The notes: generated by a model from the sequence alone, not told the origin. 64,000 bases of DNA from Liolophura sinensis (GCF_032854445.1 NC_088298.1:22655295-22719294); one strand, 5' to 3'; shown: positions 33,515 to 46,290, counted from the stretch's first letter. A program made the numbers and translations.

Positions 33515-36500
33515 AAGCCAGTCTCGAAGTTTGACTGTAACTTTGGCATTTGCGTTTATCTTGTGACAGCACTGATAACTGATGTCATACAGTACATGTA
33601 TAAGGTAGCCAGTCCTGAAGTGTGACTGTAACTATGGCATTTCTGTGTATCTTGTGACAGCACTGATAACTGATGTCATACTGTACATGTATGAGGTAGC
33701 CAGTCCTGAAGTGTGACTGTAACTTTGCCATTTGCATGTATCTTGTGACAGCACTGATAACTGATGTCATACAGTACATGTATAAGGTAGCCAGTCCTAA
33801 AGTTTGACTGTAACTTTGCCATTTGTGTGTACCTTGTGACAGCACTGATAACTGATGTCATACTGTACATGTATGAGGTAGCCAGTCCTGAAGTTTGACT
33901 GTAACTTTGGCATTTGCATGTATCTTGTGACAGCACTGATAACTGATGTCATACTGTACATGTATGAGGTAGCCAGTCCTGAAGTTTGACTGTAACTTTG
34001 GCATTTGCAAGTATCTTGTGACAGCACTGATAACTGATGTCACACTGTACATGTATGAGGAAGCCAGTCCTGAAGTTTGACTGTAACTTTGCCATTTGCG
34101 TTTATCTTGTGACAGCATTGATAACTGATGTCATACTGTACAAGTATGAGGTAGCCAGTCCTGAAATTTGACTGTAACTTTGGCATTTGCGAGTATCTTG
34201 TGACAGCACTGATAACTGATGTCATACTGTACATGTATAAGGTAGCCAGTCCTGAAATTTGACTGTAACTTTGGCATTTGCGAGTATCTTGTGACAGCAC
34301 TGATAACTGATGTCATACTGTACATGTATAAGGTAGCCAGTCCTGAAGTGTGATTGTAACTTTGGCATTTGCGAGTATCTTGTGACAGCACTGATAACTG
34401 ATGTCATACTGTACATGCATAAGGTAGCCAGTCCTGAAGTGTGATTGTAACTTTGGCATTTGTGTGTATCTTGTGACAGCACTGATAACTGATGTCACAC
34501 TGTACATGTATAAGGTAGCCAGTCCTGAAGTGTGATTGTAACTTTGACATTTGCGTTTATCTTGTGACAGCATTGATAACTGATGTCATACTGTACAAGT
34601 ATGAGGTAGCCAATCCTGAAATTTGACTGTAACTTTGGCATTTGTGTGTATCTTGTGACAGCATCGATAACTGATGTCATACTGTACATGTATGAGGTAG
34701 CCAGTCCTGAAGTGTGACTGTAACTTTGGCATTTGTGTGTATCTTGTGACAGCACTGATAACTGATGTCACACTGTACATGTACAAGGTAGCCAGTCCTG
34801 AAATTTGACTGTAACTTTGGCATTTGTGTGTATCTTGTGACAGCATTGATAACTGATGTCATACTGTACATGTACAAGGTAGCCAGTCCTGAAGTTTGAC
34901 TGTAACTTTGGCATTTGTGTGTATCTTGTGACAGCATCGATAACTGATGTCATACTGTACATGTATGAGGTAGCCAGTCCTGAAGTTTGACTGTAACTTT
35001 GGCATTTGTGTGTATCTTGTGACAGCATCGATAACTGATGTCATACTGTACATGTATGAGGTAGCCAGTCCTGAAGTTTGACTGTAACTTTGGCATTTGC
35101 ATGTATCTTGTGACAGCATCGATAACTGATGTCATACTGTACATGTATGAGGTAGCCAGTCCTGAAGTTTGACTGTAACTTTGGCATTTGCATGTATCTT
35201 GTGACAGCACTGATAACTGATGTCATACTGTACATGTATGAGGTAGCCAGTCCTGAAGTTTGACTGTAACTTTGGCATTTGCAAGTATCTTGTGACAGCA
35301 CTGATAACTGATGTCACACTGTACATGTATGAGGAAGCCAGTCCTGAAGTTTGACTGTAACTTTGCCATTTGCGTTTATCTTGTGACAGCATTGATAACT
35401 GATGTCATACTGTACAAGTATGAGGTAGCCAGTCCTGAAATTTGACTGTAACTTTGGCATTTGCGTTTATCTTGTGACAGCACTGATAACTGATGTCATA
35501 CTGTACATGTATAAGGTAGCCAGTCCTGAAATTTGACTGTAACTTTGGAATTTGTGTGTTTCTTGTGACAGCACTGATAACTGATGTCACACTGTACATG
35601 TATAAGGTAGCCAGTCCTGAAATTTGACTGTAACTTTGGCATTTGTGTGTATCTTGTGACAGCACTGATAACTGATGTCACACTGTACATGTATGAGGTA
35701 GCCAGTCCTGAAATTTGACTGTAACTTTGGCATTTGTGTGTATCTTGTGACAGCATCGATAACTGATGTCATACTGTACATGTATGAGGTAGCCAGTCCT
35801 GAAGTTTGACTGTAACTTTGGCATTTGCGAGTATCTTGTGACAGCACTGATAACTGATGTCACACTGTACATGTATGAGGTAGCCAGCCCTGAAGTTTGA
35901 CTGTAACTTTGGCATTTGAGGGTATCTTGTGACAGCACTAATAACTGATGTCATACTGTACATGTATGAGGTAGCCAGTCCTGAAGTTTGACTGTAATTT
36001 TGCCATTTGCAAGTATCTTGTGACAGCACTGATAACTGATAACTGATGTCATACTGTACATGTATGAGTTAGCCAATCCTGAAGTTTGACTGTAACTTTG
36101 GCATTTGTGTGTATCTTGTGACAGCACTGATAACTGATGTCACACTGTACATGCTGAAGTTTGACTGTAACTTTGCCATTTGCGAGTATCTTGTGACAGC
36201 ACTGATAACTGATGTCATACTGTACATGTATGAGGTAGCCAGTCCTGAAGTTTGACTGTAACTTTGGCATTTGCAAGTATCTTGTGACAGCACTGATAAC
36301 TGATGTCACACTGTACATGTATGAGGAAGCCAGTCCTGAAGTTTGACTGTAACTTTGCCATTTGCGTTTATCTTGTGACAGCATTGATAACTGATGTCAT
36401 ACTGTACAAGTATGAGGTAGCCAGTCCTGAAATTTGACTGTAACTTTGGCATTTGCGAGTATCTTGTGACAGCACTGATAACTGATGTCATACTGTACAT

Positions 36501-38870
36501 GTATAAGGTAGCCAGTCCTGAAATTTGCCTGTAACTTTGGCATTTGTGTGTATCTTGTGACAGCACTGATAACTGATGTCACACTGTACATGTATAAGGT
36601 AGCCAGTCCTGAAATTTGACTGTAACTTTGGCATTTGTGTGTATCTTGTGACAGCACTGATAACTGATGTCACACTGTACATGTATGAGGTAGCCAGTCC
36701 TGAAATTTGACTGTAACTTTGGCATTTGTGTGTATCTTGTGACAGCATCGATAACTGATGTCATACTGTACATGTATGAGGTAGCCAGTCCTGAAGTTTG
36801 ACTGTAACTTTGGCATTTGCGAGTATCTTGTGACAGCACTGATAACTGATGTCACACTGTACATGTATGAGGTAGCCAGCCCTGAAGTTTGACTGTAACT
36901 TTGGCATTTGAGGGTATCTTGTGACAGCACTGATAACTGATGTCACACTGTACATGTATGAGGTAGCCAGCCCTGAAGTTTGACTGTAACTTTGGCATTT
37001 GAGGGTATCCTGTGACAGCACTAATAACTGATGTCATACTGTACATGTATGAGGTAGCCAGTCCTGAAGTTTGACTGTAATTTTGCCATTTGCAAGTATC
37101 TTGTGACAGCACTGATAACTGATGTCATACTGTACATGTATGAGTTAGCCAATCCTGAAGTGTGACTGTAACTTTGGCATTTGTGTGTATCTTGTGACAG
37201 CACTGATAACTGATGTCACACTGTACATGCTGAAGTTTGACTGTAACTTTGCCATTTGCGAGTATCTTGTGACAGCACTGATAACTGATGTCACACTGTA
37301 CATGTATGAGGAAGCCAGTCCTGAAGTTTGACTGTAACTTTGCCATTTGCGTTTATCTTGTGACAGCATTGATAACTGATGTCATACTGTACAAGTATGA
37401 GGTAGCCAGTCCTGAAATTTGACTGTAACTTTGGCATTTGCGAGTATCTTGTGACAGCACTGATAACTGATGTCATACTGTACATGTATAAGGTAGCCAG
37501 TCCTGAAATTTGACTGTAACTTTGGCATTTGTGTGTATCTTGTGACAGCACTGATAACTGATGTCACACTGTACATGTATAAGGTAGCCAGTCCTGAAAT
37601 TTGACTGTAACTTTGGCATTTGTGTGTATCTTGTGACAGCACTGATAACTGATGTCACACTGTACATGTATGAGGTAGCCAGTCCTGAAATTTGACTGTA
37701 ACTTTGGCATTTGTGTGTATCTTGTGACAGCATCGATAACTGATGTCATACTGTACATGTATGAGGTAGCCAGTCCTGAAGTTTGACTGTAACTTTGGCA
37801 TTTGCGAGTATCTTGTGACAGCACTGATAACTGATGTCACACTGTACATGTATGAGGTAGCCAGCCCTGAAGTTTGACTGTAACTTTGGCATTTGAGGGT
37901 ATCTTGTGACAGCACTGATAACTGATGTCACACTGTACATGTATGAGGTAGCCAGCCCTGAAGTTTGACTGTAACTTTGGCATTTGAGGGTATCCTGTGA
38001 CAGCACTAATAACTGATGTCATACTGTACATGTATGAGGTAGCCAGTCCTGAAGTTTGACTGTAATTTTGCCATTTGCAAGTATCTTGTGACAGCACTGA
38101 TAACTGATGTCATACTGTACATGTATGAGTTAGCCAATCCTGAAGTGTGACTGTAACTTTGGCATTTGTGTGTATCTTGTGACAGCACTGATAACTGATG
38201 TCACACTGTACATGCTGAAGTTTGACTGTAACTTTGCCATTTGCGAGTATCTTGTGACAGCACTGATAACTGATGTCACACTGTACATGCTGAAGTTTGA
38301 CTGTAACTTTGCCATTTGCGAGTATCTTGTGACAGCACTGATAACTGATGTCACACTGTACATGCTGAAGTTTGACTGTAACTTTGCCATTTGCGAGTAT
38401 CTTGTGACAGCACTGATAACTGATGTCATATAGTACATGTATAAGGTAGCCAGTCCTGAAGTTTGACTGTAACTTTGGCATTTTGTGTGTACCTTGTGAC
38501 AGCACTGATAACTGATGTCACACTGTACATGTATGAGGTAGCCAGTCCTGAAGTTTGACTGTAACTTTGGCATTTGCATGTATCTTGTGACAGCACTGAT
38601 AACTGATGTCAAACTGTACATGTATGAGGTAGCCAGTCCTGAAGTTTGACTGTAACTTTGCCATTTGCAAGTATCTTGTGACAGCATTGATAACTGATGT
38701 CATACTGTACATGTATGAGGTAATCAGTCCTGAAGTGTGATTGTAACTTTGCCATTTGCAAGTATCTTGTGACAGCACTGATAACTGATGTCACACTGTA
38801 CATGTATAAGGCAGCCAGTCCTGAAATTTGACTGTAACTTTGGCATTTGTGTGTATCTTGTGTTCAGACT
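33515..38870. repeat. 91-bp satellite array with higher-order structure
   Basis: About 59 monomers in 5.4 kb. The monomer reads TGTACATGTATGAGGTAGCC, AGTCCTGAAGTTTGACTGTA, ACTTTGGCATTTGCATGTAT, CTTGTGACAGCACTGATAAC, TGATGTCATAC. Monomer variants recur in order. The rare GAGGAAGCC variant occurs at about 34057, 35331, 36323 and 37308, that is at intervals of 1274 (14 x 91), 992 and 985 bp. The last two equal ten monomers plus one 75 bp monomer (the 992 has a further 7 bp ATAACTG duplication). Since 91 is not a multiple of three, each minus-strand frame stays open for three monomers and stops. That produces the ladder of 86-codon frames, which is not evidence of protein. Confidence 0.97.
38205..38430. 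repeat. Secondary amplification of a 75-bp deleted monomer
   Basis: Three consecutive units lack TATGAGGTAGCCAGTC (16 bp) so that GTACATG joins directly to CTGAAGTTTGACTG. The same deleted monomer occurs singly at about 36147 and 37223. Here it has been multiplied in tandem inside the 91 bp array. Confidence 0.93.
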
Positions 38871-39165
38871 CGAAACTCCCTTAGTGATGAGAGTTTTTAA
38901 CTAAAACACATTCTGCTTTAATCATAAACCAACAATGAGGAGATAAAGATAGATTTTAGGTGAAAGCATGATATACATGTAACAAGACTGCCTGTTGAAG
39001 TGAAAATGTACCTTTAGCCATGAAAAGTGGAGTTGAATATATATATATATATATATATACATATACCTGTACACTTTAGTTGATATACATGTACATTAAA
39101 AATAAATTTAAATCAAAGCAGTACTGTGAACATATTTTACTGTTGTTTTACAATATACATGTACC

Positions 39166-39199
<34 letters not shown>

Positions 39200-40049
39200 A
39201 CACTGTCCACTTTATCGTATATTTTAATAGCCAGAATTTGAAAATTTGAAATCAAGCCATCTCAATTTCCATTACATTTACACGTAAACAACAAGCTCCA
39301 TGTACTGTACCAGTAGATTTCCAAAAAAAAAAAAAAAATTATTAAAGTGGTACCCAAGAGGCTGACATAAACACAATGCACACTAAAGCTTCAAAGCCCA
39401 TTATTAGCTGGATTTGAACACCTGATCTCAATTGCCAATAGAGCCTCTATCCACAGGTGATCCCAGAGGGCTTTAGAAAGCCACAACTGATCAGCACTAA
39501 GATGATGTTCTGGCATATGTCCTGCTACACTCCACTCCACCTACACCGACATCTTACTTTTGCACCCGTTTAAAAACAAAACATCTGAACACATTTCCCA
39601 AGGGCCAGGGTGCTCAAGAAAAACAGTCAATACACTTGGCCATAAATAAGTCGTCTCCCACCAAAAGCTCAATCTCAGGTTAAATTTAACCTCTTATGCA
39701 AGAGAGCCTCCAAAAAAAATATCCGCTGAAAATCATGACAGTTATTTGGTTTTGATGACAAATACCAGAAAAAGGAATGACTTGCATTGCAAACCTACAC
39801 CTTTTGGCGCCTGGTTATTCTTTCTTTGCTGTTTTCTACTCTGCATGATGTGTTTTTGCACACAAGTTTTATTCCCGAGTTTGAAAACAAAAAAAAAACG
39901 AAAAAACAACTGTGAGCTCCGGGTAAAATTGAAAAAAAAAAATGGCTGTCTAAAAAAAAATTTTGGTGGAAATTTAAACATTTACTGCAGTAAGAGAACA
40001 TCTGTTTTTTTCCGCTCCCTACATAACAGCATGTTCAAGCTCTTTTATA
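38871..40049. other. Non-coding stretch with two (AT)n tracts
   Basis: (AT)n runs occur at about 39037-39060 and 39176-39198. The A at 39411 begins CTGGATTTGAACACC, an inverted box-B-like word with no visible partner. A-rich tracts occur near 39890-39960. No gene recognised. Confidence 0.4.
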
Positions 40050-40230
40050 ACTTGAAGTATATTTATAGGGCATTATTCTGTGCAAAATGAAAGAGTTATG
40101 TTTTTGGGTGAAGCCCTCAAATTTGGCCAACCCAACCAATGTAATTTTCTCTCTACAATTAAATTAAGAAGAGACATAAATCGCACGGGAAGTTGCTCTT
40201 TCAAATGCAAAAAGGGTGAGGCAATAAGGA
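40050..40230 (+). mobile_element. MITE family A, copy 7 (left end lost)
   Basis: It shares GGGCATTATTCTGTGCA, GGCCAACCCAACCAATGTAA, GGGAAGTTGCTCTTTCA and a right end AAAGGGTGAGGCAATAAGG with copies 5 and 6. The first ~40 bp with the left terminal repeat are diverged or missing. Confidence 0.8.
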
Positions 40231-41440
40231 ACATCTGCATAGAAGAAATAGAGGATATTGCACAGTGAAGGGTGAATACCATAAATATTGTTCGAGTGCG
40301 AGGTAGAAATGATCACCCATGACACGCGAAGCATTTTCTCTACACGTATATAAATGCTTATCAGTTTATCTGTTGCATCCGTGAAAAAAATAAGCATTGT
40401 GCCATCTTCGTCGTATTTCTGATTCTATTCATATGCGCTGCAATTTCGTTCACGTCTGTGCTCACAAAACCTTTTTGCAGTTTTAAATGCTGTCTGAAAG
40501 TAATTATACATTCTACAAAGGTGCTAAATGCTAATGCAATACAGGTATTTACGTAAATTAAGCACATGAAGAATTTCTACCTCTTTTTTCGGCGAACTAT
40601 ATATTGCGCAGAAGTGCAGGGCCTTGTGATGCGGTCCATGAGGCATGGTCTATGGGTCAAGGTCTCCAGCAGTGTAATAGCAAAATGTGATAACAAAAGT
40701 GATATCTAACTAGTGAAGATATCATTTTTATCAGTTAAAGAAATACTGGGATTTCAATGATGTATAAATAATAAAGTAAAGTGGAATGCCAGGCAGGACC
40801 ATACATGGAGTGAATTTCATGCTGGAAAATTTTTGGGTGCTTAAATTAATCAGTCAAGCTATATATTAAAACTAATAAATAAAATGAACAAAAATATGAT
40901 GATTTACCAATAAAAACTTAATTTAAGATTTAAAAGCTCTCAGAAAACATTATTTTGCATTGACGCAGAGTAAAGTTTGGGGTCAGAACCTTCAAAACAA
41001 GTCAACAAAATTCTTTTGACCAGCTTTAAATTCTTTGAGCCATTCTGTTAATATTAAAGAACGTTTGGATGTGATCCATGAAATTATTGGACACTGGTCT
41101 TTCCATCAGGAGTCCATTTAACTATTGGTATGCATGCACTGCAAGGTTCTGCTGGACAAGTTTTAGGGAACTGACACTTTTGCGCAAAACAGTCAGTGAA
41201 TGGATTAAGTGTCACGGAATAGTGACGCTGTAATATGTGAAGATGATATCGATGGAGTTACAGGCTTTTACAAACTACATGTAAACAATAACAGCCAATA
41301 TCAAACGCTGAAATCACGTAACCTGAACAAGTGAGTCCAGAGTCTATTACTTTTATCTTAAAACTACATGTAAACATTAACAGCCAATATCAGACTTCAA
41401 AAAGGGCCTTAAACCAGAATAAAATCAAGCGATATGCTTT
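40231..41440. other. AT-rich non-coding stretch
   Basis: No gene recognised. AAACTACATGTAAACA followed by TAACAGCCAATATCA occurs twice, at about 41271 and 41361, a short duplication just left of the 16 bp array. Confidence 0.4.
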
Positions 41441-41776
41441 TCTATGTGGATGCTTTTCTATGTGGATGCTTTTCTGTGTGGATGCTTTTCTGTGTGGGTG
41501 CTTTTCTGTGTGGATGCTTTTCTGTGTTGGTGCTTTTCTGTGTGGATGCTTTTCTGTGTGGGTGCTTTTCTGTGTGGGTGCTTTTCTGTGTGGATGCTTT
41601 TCTGTGTGGATGCTTTTCTGTGTGGGTGCTTTTCTATGTGGATGCTTTTCTGTGTGGATGCTTTTCTGTGTGGGTGCTTTTCTATGTGGATGCTTTTCTG
41701 TGTGGATGCTTTTCTGTGTGGGTGCTTTTCTATGTGGATGCTTTTCTGTGTGGGTGCTTTTCTGTGTGGATGCTTT
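41441..41776. repeat. 16-bp minisatellite, about 21 units
   Basis: The unit is TTTTCTGTGTGGATGC with G/A alternation at two positions (GGATGC or GGGTGC; CTGTG or CTATG). Because 16 leaves remainder one on division by three, all three plus-strand frames read the same cysteine/phenylalanine-rich 16-residue block (FLCGCFSVWMLFCVDA). This explains three long overlapping frames. Confidence 0.96.
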
Positions 41777-41907
41777 TATCCACTATTGTTACTAACTTAA
41801 TAAGAGCTAAGGCAAGTTATGATTTACCACTTGTACATGTAAATGCACTGTAAGTGTAAGTTTCATGAAAATCTTTGATCCACAAACATGACATATTATA
41901 AATAGTA

Positions 41908-42126
41908 TTTATTTATTTATTTGATTGGTGTTTTTTACAACGTACTCATGGATATTTCACTTATACATATACAAGGGCGGCCAGGATTAGGGTGGGAGGT
42001 AAACCCACAGCCATCTGAAGTTTGCTGGCATACCTTCCGACGTACCAACATAGACCTGAACTCACAGCAAGAGCATTGGTGAGAGACTCCTGGGTGATTG
42101 TGCTGCACTGACACCCTAACCAACTT
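41908..42126 (-). mobile_element. Diverged near full-length SINE
   Basis: The plus strand runs from (TTTA)n through GATTGGTGTTTTTTACAACG, TATTTCACTTATAC and GGCCAGGATTAGGGTGGGAGG to GAGAGACTCCTGGGTGATTG and CACCCTAACCAACTT, the decayed inverted head. Box A is no longer recognisable. No duplication was found, consistent with an older insertion. Confidence 0.82.
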
Positions 42127-43036
42127 AAAAAAACCAACATACGCTGATGTTCAGCTAGACATTTGAACTATTCAAGACTAAAATGAGACAAATTGCATTC
42201 AAATAAAATGTTATAGACAAAGCAATGTAGCCATCACTTTGTGGGGGAAAAAAAAAAGAACCACTAAAAAAAAAAAAAAAAAAGTATCTTATTTTGTGAC
42301 CACATGTATATAGCACAAAAGGGTTCAAATCCCATAGCTGTTATTATCCCTCAGCCAAATTACCTGGCCATAGAAGCACTGATAACAGTTCTGTGTGCTG
42401 CGACCATTAATCAACTGACAGTAATTGCTCTTAACGAGCTACGTGTTAATCAATCTCTCTGATCAACCAGATTTAATGGGGAAGAAAGTAGCAATGTCTC
42501 TACATTTCTGATCAGCACGATCGTTTCCTTGATACTCCGAGCAGTTTAAACACACCGCTGTTTGTCAGCAAACAGCCACGGGCTTTGATGGGAGCTGGTG
42601 ACGAAGCCGGTATTTTAATACTGCAAACTTCTGCCTTTATGCTACAATAACTAGTCTAGATGACAACACATTATTGCAATTATATGTTATAGTATATATT
42701 AATTAAGGTTTAATACACTTAGTTACATTTTTATCCCAGTAAGGTACAATGACCAAGTTAAAAGCTCTATAAAAGAAGCATGCATTTTAACTCCCGTGAC
42801 ATTTACTTATAATATTAAAAAGAACGAAATGTTCCCAATGCCTGAATTTAAATGAAGTGTCAAATCCATTAACTAGAAAAAAAAGAAGTTCAATTCCTCT
42901 CTGTTTATAGATCTTCACATAACTCTTTTTTATTTATTTTTAGCTACCATTTTGATTTTAAAGCTCTCCACTTTTTTGTGTACTGTAATTCAAGCCTGTT
43001 CTAAAGCCTATTCTAAAGTGTAAATGAATTTCATTT
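42127..43036. other. Non-coding stretch
   Basis: An A-rich run is at about 42251-42283. No gene. The stretch at 42400-42620 looks single-copy and is a candidate for conserved non-coding sequence only in the sense that nothing else explains it. Confidence 0.35.
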
Positions 43037-43168
43037 CATTACTTTTTCATTGGAGATGTATAACTTAGTCCTGCAGAGCGCACAGAAGTTTAAACGTACG
43101 CACGTTTAAACTTCTGTGCGCTCTGCAGGACTAAGTTGCTGTTATACATCTCCAATGAAAAAGTAATG
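43037..43168. repeat. Near-perfect long inverted repeat (hairpin)
   Basis: The left arm 43037-43097 and right arm 43102-43168 are reverse complements across 61 bases without a mismatch. The only difference is six extra bases (GTTGCT region) in the right arm. The loop is four bases (ACGC). The tip includes GTTTAAAC. Perfect arms imply a very recent origin, active correction between arms, or a sequencing/assembly foldback. Confidence 0.95.
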
Positions 43169-43172
43169 GAAG

Positions 43173-43192
43173 TACACACACACACACACACA

Positions 43193-43222
<30 letters not shown>
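43173..43222. repeat. Compound (AC)n / (ATAC)n microsatellite
   Basis: About eight AC units pass into about seven ATAC units, starting four bases after the right arm of the hairpin. Confidence 0.93.
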
Positions 43223-43223
<1 letters not shown>

Positions 43224-44479
43224 GTATACTCATCACCCCATACCCCTGTGTAAATTTACATGTGGCCGTAGTTCTCTTTAATAGCACAATGCCTCAATGG
43301 GTTTACAACTGGACATCTATCATTAATCCCAGATAATGGCTAACACAGATCGGCACGTTCGCCTTGACCCCCAGGGACGTGATATCGCACGGTCGGACAC
43401 CAAAGAAGCTATTGATAAACACATCAAGCCTGTACACTGTACTAGGCAACATGCATCAACCAGAGAGCTCGCGATCTCCTCCAAATATTTGCCTTTACTT
43501 GTATTGATTATGTTTGCTGAATTCTGTCCTCCATGGCCAGCGAGTTGAGCTAGAAGCCAGAGAGAGCTGAAAGCCAAAGTTTGCAAGCAGCAATTCTTTA
43601 GGCTTCTCAAGAGAGCTTGTCAGGGTCAGGTAAATGCAAGCACCTGCGTGGGGAAGCACATGGGTCGAATTCAAAGACCAAGTGATGCAACAAAAGTTAT
43701 AATAGGCACAAAACAAAGCCTAAGATATATTTATAAAACTTGAGCTCAAGTGTTTGTTTGACTTTGGTACATGTAGAACAACAGTTTTCATGAAGCCTGG
43801 ATAATTTGCTATATATAGATGACTTTCAATGGGGCTAATCAAACACCGTTAATGGGCGAAGTTTTTTCCGTCTATCAATTATTAAAAGACCAAGTGATGA
43901 GCTGACAGAACAGACAAAAGACTATAAGCATAGGAAATTTTTAACAAAGATAAGCTTATAAGTGTTTATTTGACTGGTATTAATGCAGAAGTTTTTAGCT
44001 TGGTATAATTTTCTGCAGAAGGCCATCAAATGAAGTTTACCAGCTTTCTGGTTTGTAATGCTGGGAAGTGCCACCATCATCTGTGGTAATGACACAGTCC
44101 GTATGTCAAATTCCAAGTGAAGAACTGACAGAGATACTTATAAGAAAGACATTTAGGACAAGTGGATATTTCACTTTGGTAATTAATGCAACGGCTTAAA
44201 GTCTGAATGAATTTCCGTTAATGATGTTACGTGTACAATAAATGCTGACCGGCCAGATCATATTACTCTTAGAAAAGAAAACTACGTGTACATGTACTTC
44301 AGACTGTGTCTTAAATCCACCGCCGTACACACAACTTACAAAGCACATGAAAAATCAAGGAATGAGAAATCCTAAAATGTATAGTCACGTATTTCATCAT
44401 TTGCCATTTCTGATAATATTTTAACATACCATGTAACCTGACCACAAAAACCTTTCAACACCTGCGTTTAAAAACACAT
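43223..44479. other. Non-coding stretch, nothing recognised
   Basis: Overlapping frames on both strands at 43323-43716 have no recognised domain and no support from splice-site patterns. Confidence 0.4.
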
Positions 44480-44740
44480 GGGGTGACCTGAGGGTGGTTA
44501 TAGTGTGCCAGCACGGCGCAATGACCCAGGAGCCTCTCACCAATGCGGTCTCTGTGAGTTCAAGTCCGCCTCATGGTGGCTTCCCCTCTAGCTGTACATG
44601 GGAGGTTTAGCAACTTGCAGATAGTCATGGGTTCTCCCCAGGCTGTGCTCGGTTTTCTCTCACCTTAATGCTGGCTGCCATCATATAAAGTGAAATACTA
44701 CTGGGTGCTTCATAAAACACCAATCAGATATATAAATAAA
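44480..44740 (+). mobile_element. Diverged SINE, head partly lost
   Basis: AATGACCCAGGAGCCTCTCA, TGTGAGTTCAAGTCC (box B), TCATGGGTTCTCCCCAGG and AAAACACCAATCAGA appear in the correct order. The box A segment is replaced by GGTGGTTATAGTGTGCC. AAAAACACA occurs on both sides and may be the remains of a duplication. Many substitutions mark it as old. Confidence 0.82.
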
Positions 44741-46290
44741 AAAACACACAATTCAATATATCCTGTGGGTAAAAACTTCAACCCGTTTAAGCCAATTTGC
44801 AAAGTTTTAATATCGAGTTTAATAGCTTTGGAACAGTCTTAAATCTACAAAGCATGAGAAAACTTGTGCATGTGCTGGCCGGTCTCAAACCTGCTGAAGT
44901 ATAAAGAAGGAAGACCACAGATGTGCTGGAGGTTGGGGTTTAATAAGCCGCTGTACAAGACATAATATTTCATATCCTAAATGAGACCGTGTGTTCGCAA
45001 GGATTGACAAATCTCTGAGGAACAAATCAGCGTTGCCATATGCATATTACAACATGCACGCAAATACTCAAGGCTATAGACTTTCAACAAGGAACTGACT
45101 CAGGGCAGTTGGTTATGTCATAGGGTTTTATTAATGCTTCGATCAATTATTTGAAGAAAAAAAAAAAATCAGAATGTCAGCCTCCAGGCACATGTATGAG
45201 ATGTACATGTCAAATGCGTTCATTTATTCTGTATGCTTCATGCACACATAATGTAGATGTGGTTCTGGTAAAAAATGTTTAATAATACTATGGACTTGCT
45301 CCAGCTTAACCACGATGACAACAGCCCGAGGCTTATATTGGCTGAGGGTTAAAAAATAGAGTGTACGCTGGTGAGAACACCAATAAAGCACCCAGTATTG
45401 TGCAATGTGTCTTTTTCCATTCCCACTTCTACATCTCTTTTAAAGCACTGCTTCTTTTGAAGTCAGGCACATTTTCTTCTTGAGACTTGAACATGTTAAA
45501 TGTCCCAACACTACATGTTTTAAAAAATTCCTTTGAGAAAAGTAATGTTTACAGCTAGCACATTGAGGAAACAGTGCCATCATCAACTACAATTCTTCAC
45601 ACCAACAGTTTATCCAAAGGCCGTATATATGTACATGTAGCTTAGGTCTAGAGAAATACAGGTGAATTCAAGCACACCAATACAAATTGTTTCTGTCAGC
45701 AAAAGGTGGTAAAAAAATCTGAACGAAATTTTGAAAAATGGAATGGGCATGAGTGCTAAGGTTATTTTTGATTCTCTTCCTCCCTTCTTTTTTTCATTCT
45801 TTTTTTTTGGTTTTACTTCAAGTTGATTTCAAGGTGTGCAGATGAAGAATCCCAGATGACCAAACCAATGATACTGACAAGCTGAGACAATTACACCGCT
45901 GTGCCAGGATCGATGACATTTAACACAAGGCGTGATGAAGCAAACCTGTAATCAGATTAACAGCCAATCAAATCCCATCCGAGACAGACAGTAAGCGTGT
46001 GTTAAGACTCCCAGGTCAAAATTACATGTAGACCCACGGTTAGGACTCCAACAATGTGGTTGGTGTAATAGAGATTATGACATGATTACCACCCTGAGGA
46101 CAGGGTGCATTAGAGATTACGGCAGAGAAGAATGGCAGATTGCTCGCAAATGAGTGAATATAATCAAACTTGAACTTGGTACGTGTACATGTACAGTGAA
46201 ATACAACCACATATACATCTGTAAGCACGCAGTTATTCAGAATTAAGGAATACAACAAACACATAAAAGTCCACTTCAAAACTTAATCTA
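44741..46290. other. Non-coding stretch, nothing recognised
   Basis: No gene or repeat identified. T-rich and A-rich tracts near 45155 and 45790. Confidence 0.4.

Noticed and set aside
33585-38803. Ladder of 86-codon minus-strand frames (MLSQDTHKCQSYSQ... type) looking like a repeated small-protein family
   Set aside because: Each frame is exactly three 91 bp monomers long because 91 leaves remainder one on division by three and each monomer has one in-frame stop. It is an arithmetic artefact of the satellite.
41331-41853. Three overlapping cysteine/phenylalanine-rich frames of 118-154 codons resembling membrane or cysteine-rich peptides
   Set aside because: A 16 bp tandem repeat reads the same peptide in all three frames. 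There is no gene context.
43323-43716. Coding exon suggested by overlapping 70-95 codon frames
   Set aside because: Frames exist on both strands, none shows a recognised domain, and no coherent splice signals bound them.
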